Source of the DNA: Actinomycetes bacterium | Lineage (GTDB): Bacteria; Actinomycetota; Acidimicrobiia; Acidimicrobiales; Acidimicrobilacustridaceae | Assembly: GCA_029782145.1 (NCBI GenBank) | Contig: JAKOVH010000016.1 | Location: 868,001 to 932,000 of the forward strand | DNA length: 64,000 nucleotides | Reading direction: 5' to 3' | Shown here: piece after piece, positions 59,100 through 64,000 of the stretch | Layout of the letters: every line of letters starts with the position of its first letter | How positions within the stretch are numbered: position 1 is the stretch's first letter | Translations under genes and position numbers: made by a program | The notes under the pieces: generated by a model | Told to the model about the DNA's origin: nothing | Database searches by the model: none | What the model saw: only the letters and a program-made list of their open reading frames with translations

Positions 59100-60115
59100 T
59101 CGTCGTCCCCGTCCGCCTCCCCGAGCGCTCCTACGACGTGCTCGTCGGCGCCGGCGTCCGCCACGAGCTGGCCCGGGTGGTGCCGTCGTCGGCCAAGCGG
59201 GTCGCCGTGGTCACCCAGGCGGGCATCGGGGTGGACGTCGACCCGGGCCGCGAGCACCGGGTGTTCGAGATGGCCGACGGCGAAGCGGCCAAGAGCATGG
59301 CCACCGTCGAGGACCTGTGCCGCGGCTTCGCCCAGTGGGGCCTGACGCGTGCCGACGCGGTGGTGGCCGTGGGGGGCGGCATCGTCACCGACACCGCCGG
59401 GTTCGCGGCGGCCGTCTACCACCGCGGCGTGCCGGTGGTGCACGTGTCGACCACGCTGCTCGGCCAGATCGACGCCGCCATCGGCGGCAAGACGGGGGTG
59501 AACCTGCCCGAGGGCAAGAACCTGGTGGGCGCCTTCTGGCAGCCGGCGGCCGTGCTCTGCGACACCGAGGTGCTGGCCACGTTGCCGCCGCGCGAGCACC
59601 GCAGCGGGCTCGGTGAGCTGGCGAAGTACCACTTCCTCGGCGGCGGCGCGCTCGACGCCCTCCCGCTCGACGAGCGGATCGCCGCCTGCGTCGCCATCAA
59701 GGCCGAGGTGGTGGCCTCCGACGAGCGCGAGGGCGGGCGCCGGGCGATCCTGAACTACGGCCACACCCTCGGCCACGCCATCGAGATCGCCGGCCGCCAC
59801 GACCTGCGCCACGGGGAGGCCGTGGCCGTCGGCCTGGTCTTCGCCGGCGAGCTGGCCCACCGCCTGGGGCGCATCGACGCCGAGCGGCTGGCCGAGCACC
59901 GCCGCGTGGTGGCGGCCTACGACCTGCCCTCCACCGTCCCGGCCGGCCTCTCGAACGACGAGCTGGTCGAGCTGATGGGCCGCGACAAGAAGGCGCTCGA
60001 CGGGCTCACCTTCGTGCTCGACGGCCCGAACGGCGTCGAGACCGTCACCGGCGTGCCCCGCGCCGACATCGAGGCCGCCATCGACGCCGTCCGGGGCGAG
60101 GGAGGCCGACCGTGA
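59096..60115 (+). CDS. aroB: 3-dehydroquinate synthase
   Basis: A 339-residue NAD- and zinc-dependent cyclase making dehydroquinate from DAHP. AVGGGIVTDTAGFAAAVYHR is the NAD loop and catalytic region, TTLLGQIDAAIGGKTGVNLP the phosphate-binding region, and LNYGHTLGHAIEI with RHGEAVAVGL the zinc ligands. It is coupled to aroK and aroQ by GTGA overlaps; GGGAGG lies just upstream of the start. Confidence 0.95.
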   Translation: MIVVPVRLPERSYDVLVGAGVRHELARVVPSSAKRVAVVTQAGIGVDVDPGREHRVFEMADGEAAKSMATVEDLCRGFAQWGLTRADAVVAVGGGIVTDTAGFAAAVYHRGVPVVHVSTTLLGQIDAAIGGKTGVNLPEGKNLVGAFWQPAAVLCDTEVLATLPPREHRSGLGELAKYHFLGGGALDALPLDERIAACVAIKAEVVASDEREGGRRAILNYGHTLGHAIEIAGRHDLRHGEAVAVGLVFAGELAHRLGRIDAERLAEHRRVVAAYDLPSTVPAGLSNDELVELMGRDKKALDGLTFVLDGPNGVETVTGVPRADIEAAIDAVRGEGGRP

Positions 60116-60567
60116 CCGACCGCTCCATCGTGCTCGTGCTCTCGGGGCCGAACCTGAACCTGCTCGGCGACCGCCAGCCCGACGTCTACGGCACCGAGAC
60201 CCTGGCCGACCACGTCGCCACCGCCGAGGGCGCCGCGGCGCGCCACGGGCTGGTCGTGGAGCACCTCCAGTCGAACCACGAGGGCGACCTCGTCGAGGCC
60301 GTGCACGCCGCTCGAGGGCGCTGCGCGGCCGTGATCGTGAACCCCGGCGCCCTCACCCACTACTCGTGGGCCCTCCACGACGCCCTGGCCGCCTTCGACG
60401 GGCCGGTGGTCGAGCTCCACCTCTCGAACCCGGCGGCCCGCGACGAGTGGCGGCGCACCTCGGTGGTGGCCCCGGTGGCCACCGGCACCATCGCTGGCTT
60501 CGGCGGCGACGGCTACCGCCTCGCCGTGGAGGCGGTGGCCCGCCTCCTGGGGTCGACGGCGACATGA
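60112..60567 (+). CDS. aroQ: Type II 3-dehydroquinate dehydratase
   Basis: A 151-residue dodecameric-type enzyme. [19 protein letters not shown] carries the catalytic Tyr, [15 protein letters not shown] the His-containing loop, [17 protein letters not shown] the substrate-binding strand, and [18 protein letters not shown] the catalytic His segment. It overlaps aroB and pepQ. Confidence 0.95.
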   Translation: MTDRSIVLVLSGPNLNLLGDRQPDVYGTETLADHVATAEGAAARHGLVVEHLQSNHEGDLVEAVHAARGRCAAVIVNPGALTHYSWALHDALAAFDGPVVELHLSNPAARDEWRRTSVVAPVATGTIAGFGGDGYRLAVEAVARLLGSTAT

Positions 60568-61685
60568 GCGTCGCGCTGGCCGAGCGCCTGGGCTCCCTGC
60601 CGGCCATGGACGTCGCCGGGCGGGTCGAGCGGCTGCGAGCGGCGCTGCACGACGAGGCCGTCGACGGCCTCGTCGTGACCTGCCTCACGAACGTGCGCTA
60701 CCTCACCGGCTTCACCGGCTCGGCCGGTGTGGTCGTCGTCACCCCCGACGAGCTGGTGCTCGTCACCGACGGTCGCTACACCGACCAGGCCGCCGACCAG
60801 CTCGCGGCGGCGGGGGCGCCGGCTCGCCTGGAGATCACCGCCACCGAGCAACGGGCCGTCGTCACCGGCGCCCTCACCGGGGCTCGGCGGGTCGGGCTCG
60901 AGGCCGAGCACGTGTCGTGGGCGGCGCAGCGCCGCTACGCCGAGGAGTGGTTCCCGGAGCTCGAGCTCGTCGCCACGGCGGGGCTGGTCGAGAAGCTGCG
61001 GCGGGCCAAGGACCCCGGCGAGCTGGCCCGCATGGAGGTGGCCGCGGCCGTGGCCGACGCCGCCCTGGCCGAGCTGCGCCCGCGGCTGCTCGACGGGCCG
61101 ACCGAGGCCGAGCTGGCACTGGAGCTCGACGCCACCATGCGGCGCCTGGGCGCCACCAAGCCCAGCTTCGAGACGATCGTCGCCTCGGGACCCAACGGGG
61201 CGCGGCCCCACGCCCGGCCGTCGGGGCGCCGCCTGCAGCGCGGCGACCTGGTGGTGCTCGACTTCGGCGCGGTGGTCGACGGCTACTGCTCGGACATGAC
61301 CCGCACCGTCGCCCTCGGCGAGGTGGGCGAGACCGCCGACCGCATGCTGGAGGTGGTCACCGCCGCCCAGGCCGCGGGCGTGGCCGCCGTGCGGGCCGGG
61401 GTGGCGGCCGCCGCCGTCGACGCCGCCTGCCGCGAGGTGGTCGCGGCGTCGGGCTGGGGCGACGCGTTCAGCCACGGCACGGGCCACGGCGTGGGCCTCG
61501 ACATCCACGAGGCGCCCCGTGTCGGGGCGACGAGCGACGCCACCCTCGCGGTCGGCGACGTGGTCACCGTCGAACCAGGCGTGTACCTTCCCGCCCACGG
61601 CGGCGTACGGGTCGAGGACACCGTCGTCGTCACCCCCGAGGGGTGCCGCCCCCTGACCCACAGCACCAAGGACCCGGCGCCCTAG
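60564..61685 (+). CDS. pepQ: M24-family Xaa-Pro aminopeptidase / proline dipeptidase
   Basis: A 373-residue dinuclear-metal peptidase. The N-terminal creatinase-like domain has [20 protein letters not shown]; the metal ligands are in [19 protein letters not shown] (two Asp), [14 protein letters not shown] (His), [10 protein letters not shown] (Glu) and RVEDTVVVT (Glu). It commonly lies between aroQ and efp in actinobacteria, as here. The exact specificity (dipeptide or aminopeptidase) is open, so the symbol is tentative. Confidence 0.9.
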   Translation: MSVALAERLGSLPAMDVAGRVERLRAALHDEAVDGLVVTCLTNVRYLTGFTGSAGVVVVTPDELVLVTDGRYTDQAADQLAAAGAPARLEITATEQRAVVTGALTGARRVGLEAEHVSWAAQRRYAEEWFPELELVATAGLVEKLRRAKDPGELARMEVAAAVADAALAELRPRLLDGPTEAELALELDATMRRLGATKPSFETIVASGPNGARPHARPSGRRLQRGDLVVLDFGAVVDGYCSDMTRTVALGEVGETADRMLEVVTAAQAAGVAAVRAGVAAAAVDAACREVVAASGWGDAFSHGTGHGVGLDIHEAPRVGATSDATLAVGDVVTVEPGVYLPAHGGVRVEDTVVVTPEGCRPLTHSTKDPAP

Positions 61686-61735
61686 CCGGCTGCGCGACGC
61701 GGCCGGCCCGGCCGCCCGACGAGGAAGACCCTGCG

Positions 61736-62299
61736 ATGCCCACGATCACCACCAACGACCTCAAGAACGGCATGTCGCTCGACCTCGACGACGGCTTGTT
61801 CGAGGTCGTCGAGTTCCAGCACGTCAAGCCGGGCAAGGGCGGCGCCTTCGTGCGCACCACGCTCAAGAACGTCCGCAACGGCGCGGTGGTCGAGCGCACG
61901 TTCCGCGCCGGCGAGAAGGTCGAGCGGGCGATGATCGACAAGCGCGAGATGCAGTTCCTCTACCGGGCCGGTGAGGACTACGTGTTCATGGACAACACCA
62001 CCTACGACCAGCTCAACGTGGGCCCCGGGTCGCTCGGCGACGCGGCCAACTACCTCGTCGAGTCGGCCGACGCCATCCTCAAGATGTACGGCGACGAGAT
62101 CGTCGGCGTGGAGCTGCCCGCCGCCGTCGAGCTCGGCATCGCCGAGACCGAGCCGGGCATCCAGGGCGACCGGGTGTCGGGCGCCCGCAAGCCGGCCACC
62201 CTCGAGACGGGCCTGGTGGTGCAGGTGCCGCTGTTCGTCGGCCCCGGCGACCGGGTCAAGGTCGACACCCGCACCGGCGAGTACATCACCCGGGCGTGA
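61736..62299 (+). CDS. efp: Elongation factor P
   Basis: A 187-residue factor that frees ribosomes stalled at polyproline. The three beta-barrel domains are evident: [38 protein letters not shown] with the loop lysine of KPGKGG, and the OB-like C-terminus ending [14 protein letters not shown]. No modification enzyme gene is nearby. GAGGAAG precedes the ATG, and nusB overlaps the stop. Confidence 0.95.
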   Translation: MPTITTNDLKNGMSLDLDDGLFEVVEFQHVKPGKGGAFVRTTLKNVRNGAVVERTFRAGEKVERAMIDKREMQFLYRAGEDYVFMDNTTYDQLNVGPGSLGDAANYLVESADAILKMYGDEIVGVELPAAVELGIAETEPGIQGDRVSGARKPATLETGLVVQVPLFVGPGDRVKVDTRTGEYITRA

Positions 62300-62745
62300 C
62301 CGCTCCGTCCGACCGGTCCGGCGACGACGGCCGCCGCCCCTATCCGGGTGGGTTGGGCAGCCGGCGAGAGGCGCGCGAGCGGGCGTTCCACTTGCTCTAC
62401 GAGTCGGAGATCAAGGGCGAGGCGGCCGACGAGGTGCTGGCCTCGCTGCCGCTCGAGCCCGACGCGTTCGCCGTCGAGCTGGTCCGGGGCGTGGGCGAGC
62501 ACCGGTCCCAGCTCGACGAGCTCATCGCGTCCCACGCCCGCAACTGGCACCTCGAGCGCATGCCCGCCCTCGACCGGGCACTGCTGCGGCTGGCGACCTT
62601 CGAGCTCGTGCACCGGCCGGACGTGCCCACCGGCGCCGTGATCTCCGAGGCGGTCGAGCTGGCCAAGCAGTACTCCACCGACGACAGCGGCCGGTTCGTG
62701 AACGGGGTGCTCTCGGCCATCGCCGCAGAGGTCCGCCCCGCCTGA
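62296..62745 (+). CDS. nusB: Transcription antitermination factor NusB
   Basis: A 149-residue helical RNA-binding protein that acts with NusE in rRNA antitermination. [20 protein letters not shown] is the RNA-binding arginine-rich start, [10 protein letters not shown] and [20 protein letters not shown], then FVNGVLSAI, are the conserved C-terminal helices. The GTG overlaps efp. A long hairpin 36 bases downstream probably ends or processes the transcript. Confidence 0.95.
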   Translation: MTAPSDRSGDDGRRPYPGGLGSRREARERAFHLLYESEIKGEAADEVLASLPLEPDAFAVELVRGVGEHRSQLDELIASHARNWHLERMPALDRALLRLATFELVHRPDVPTGAVISEAVELAKQYSTDDSGRFVNGVLSAIAAEVRPA

Positions 62746-62780
62746 GCGCCCCGGGACCGGCTCCGTCGCTCGCCTCGCTC

Positions 62781-62834
62781 CCGTTCTGGTGGAGATCTGC
62801 TGGCGCATGTGGTCGGAGATCTCCACCAGAACGG
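62781..62834. repeat. Perfect 18-bp inverted repeat (large hairpin) after nusB
   Basis: The arms at 62781-62798 (CCGTTCTGGTGGAGATCT) and 62817-62834 are exact reverse complements, with an 18-base loop. As RNA this is a very stable stem. There is no T-tract after it, so it is not a classic intrinsic terminator; it may end the aro-efp-nusB transcript without a T-run, or be a mobile palindrome. Confidence 0.7.
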
Positions 62835-62862
62835 AGGGGAGGAGCGCGGGGGGCGGGGCTGC

Positions 62863-62868
62863 TACGGT
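62863..62868 (+). promoter_or_regulatory. -10 box (TACGGT) of the pyr operon
   Basis: TACGGT would start transcription near 62875, four bases before the PyrR-binding hairpin, so the whole regulatory leader is retained. Confidence 0.5.
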
Positions 62869-62878
62869 GCAGACCTGA

Positions 62879-62909
62879 CCGTGAAGCGGGTCCCGTGAGG
62901 CCCGCACGG
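62879..62909 (+). promoter_or_regulatory. PyrR-binding hairpin in the pyr leader
   Basis: CCGT/ACGG forms a lower stem (62879-62882, 62906-62909), a GAA bulge follows on the 5' side, GCGGG/CCCGC forms the upper stem, and the terminal loop is TCCCGTGAGG. The bulged stem with a UCC-N-GNGAGG loop is the established PyrR recognition element. The ribosome site of pyrR (AGGAAGGA) begins only three bases after it, so PyrR-UMP binding could block initiation as in mycobacteria. Confidence 0.75.
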
Positions 62910-62926
62910 ACAGGAAGGACACCCGC

Positions 62927-63493
62927 GTGGCCGAACGCGAACGCCGTCTGACGCCCCCCTACGGGGGCGTTTTCGTTGCCCGCACCCGGGTCATGTCCGC
63001 CGACGACATGCAGCGGGCCACCTGGCGCATGGCCCACGAGATCATCGAGCGCAACCACGGCCTCGACGGTGTGGTCCTCATCGGGCTGCAGACCGGCGGG
63101 GTCCCGCTGGCGGCGCGCCTGGCCGAGGCGCTGCGCCAGATCGAGGGGATCGAGGTGCCCGTCGGGTGCCTCGACGTGGCCTTCTACCGCGACGACATCG
63201 GCCTGCGCCCGGTGCTGCCCGAGGCCGTCACCGACATCCCCGGCGACCTCGACGGCCACACCGTGGTGCTCGTCGACGACGTGCTGTTCACCGGACGCAC
63301 CATCCGGGCCGCCCTCGACGCCCTCACCGACTACGGCCGCGCCCGGGCGGTGCAGCTGGCGGTCATGGTCGACCGGGGGCACCGCGAGCTGCCCATCCGC
63401 CCCGACTTCGTCGGCAAGAACCTGCCCACCCGCCGCGACGAGGTGGTCGACGTGGCCGCCGACGGGGTCGACCTCGGGGAGATGGTCAAGTGA
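62927..63493 (+). CDS. pyrR: Bifunctional pyr operon regulator / uracil phosphoribosyltransferase PyrR
   Basis: A 188-residue protein from the GTG at 62927, or 166 residues from the ATG at 62993. [20 protein letters not shown] is the usual family start; [30 protein letters not shown] and [20 protein letters not shown] (PRPP loop) are diagnostic, as is [11 protein letters not shown]. The GTG is preceded by AGGAAGGA, whereas the ATG has no ribosome site, so I keep the long form; its first 22 codons are read through the terminator stem. PyrR senses UMP and represses the pyr genes. The stop overlaps pyrB. Confidence 0.9.
   Translation: MAERERRLTPPYGGVFVARTRVMSADDMQRATWRMAHEIIERNHGLDGVVLIGLQTGGVPLAARLAEALRQIEGIEVPVGCLDVAFYRDDIGLRPVLPEAVTDIPGDLDGHTVVLVDDVLFTGRTIRAALDALTDYGRARAVQLAVMVDRGHRELPIRPDFVGKNLPTRRDEVVDVAADGVDLGEMVK
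62951..62973 (+). terminator. Intrinsic terminator (attenuator) within the first codons of pyrR
   Basis: ACGCCCCC (62951-62958) pairs with GGGGGCGT (62963-62970) around a CTAC loop and is followed by TTTTC-GTT, a canonical attenuator. It lies 41 bases after the PyrR hairpin, inside the open frame that starts at 62927. Confidence 0.75.
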
Positions 63494-64000
63494 GCCGGCC
63501 CGGGTCCGGCGCCCGCCGGCACGGCGACCCCCGCAACCTCATCTCCATCGGCGACCTCGGGCCCGACGTGGCCGACGGCATCGAGGAGGTGATGCGGCTG
63601 ACCGACTCCTTCGTGGAGGTCAGCGAGCGGGCCATCCCCAAGGTGCCGACCCTGCGGGGCCGCACCGTCGTCTCGCTGTTCTTCGAGGACTCCACCCGCA
63701 CCCGGCTCAGCTTCGAGACGGCGGCCAAGCGCCTGTCGGCCGACACCATGACCTTCAGCGTGGGCACCTCGTCGGTGAAGAAGGGCGAGTCGCTGCGCGA
63801 CACGGTCGAGACCATCGAGGCCATGGGCGTCGACGCCATCGTGGTGCGCCACGCCTCGTCGGGGGTGCCCCGCCAGGTCGCCCAGTGGGCCGAGGCGTCG
63901 GTCATCAACGCCGGCGACGGCTGGCACGAGCACCCCACGCAGGCCCTGCTCGACTGCTACACCATCCGCCAGCGGGCCGGCGGCGTGGCCGGCAAGCGCA
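63490..64000 (+). CDS. pyrB: Aspartate carbamoyltransferase, N-terminal part (runs off the window)
   Basis: 170 residues are visible from the GTG at 63490, which overlaps the pyrR stop (GTGA). [20 protein letters not shown] starts the family; [20 protein letters not shown] is the carbamoyl-phosphate site, and [20 protein letters not shown] contains the mobile SxK loop. [20 protein letters not shown] is the aspartate/ornithine-carbamoyltransferase signature, here with HPTQALLD. It makes carbamoyl-aspartate for UMP. The rest lies beyond the window. Confidence 0.95.
   Translation, partial: MSRPGSGARRHGDPRNLISIGDLGPDVADGIEEVMRLTDSFVEVSERAIPKVPTLRGRTVVSLFFEDSTRTRLSFETAAKRLSADTMTFSVGTSSVKKGESLRDTVETIEAMGVDAIVVRHASSGVPRQVAQWAEASVINAGDGWHEHPTQALLDCYTIRQRAGGVAGKR

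Overview
The window is very GC-rich, about 70% or more by eye, and densely packed with long overlapping genes. Most genes abut through ATGA or GTGA overlaps, and GTG starts are common. These features, together with the gene content and the recurrent TANNNT boxes 6-8 bases before start codons, point to a high-GC actinobacterium. Iamia/Ilumatobacter-like Acidimicrobiia are my best guess, but this is inferred from gene order and protein style, not from a marker gene such as 16S rRNA. I see no rRNA, tRNA, CRISPR array, insertion sequence or phage module.

Layout. 1-2699: end of a hydantoinase/oxoprolinase A gene and its B partner. 2829-6348: a diadenylate-cyclase-like protein, a DHA2 drug exporter and a divergent TetR regulator with paired operator-like repeats. 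6448-12514: lipid- or steroid-style metabolism (HSD10-like dehydrogenase, VOC protein, acyl-CoA thioesterase, epimerase, sulfotransferase, DUF1214-like protein). 12543-14506: an ABC exporter pair. 14607-28136: a conserved housekeeping block (ruvCAB, ppnP, queA, tgt, yajC-secD-secF, apt, rel), interrupted between queA and tgt by a small protein gene and a DUF222/HNH gene.

28137-42876: an accessory interval between rel and hisS. Its first half (28.1-35.6 kb) is visibly less GC-rich and holds a secreted glycine-rich PxKF protein, a tryptophan-repeat/coiled-coil/SHOCT protein, a DUF4234 membrane protein, a second DHA2 exporter and three broken gene remnants. The second half holds an alpha/beta hydrolase with a wax ester synthase/DGAT, a five-gene electron-transfer operon (membrane stub, ApbE flavin transferase, ferric-reductase-like membrane cytochrome, NuoF-like flavoprotein, 3Fe-4S ferredoxin) and a divergent SGNH lipoprotein.

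42951-64000: a second conserved block. It contains hisS, aspS, rarA, two small membrane proteins, a tandem double-TetR regulator, alaS, ruvX, mltG and aroE. A DUF4388 protein and a prepilin peptidase follow, then the tightly coupled chain aroC-aroK-aroB-aroQ-pepQ and efp-nusB. The window ends in a pyr operon (pyrR, start of pyrB) behind a recognisable PyrR-binding hairpin and an intrinsic terminator that lies inside the first codons of pyrR.

The most interesting items are the recurring leaderless promoter architecture, the pyrR leader that is also coding sequence, the flavin/cytochrome/ferredoxin operon that lacks an FMN-binding substrate protein, the diadenylate cyclase with an altered RHR motif, and a frameshifted micro-gene behind an intact leaderless promoter.
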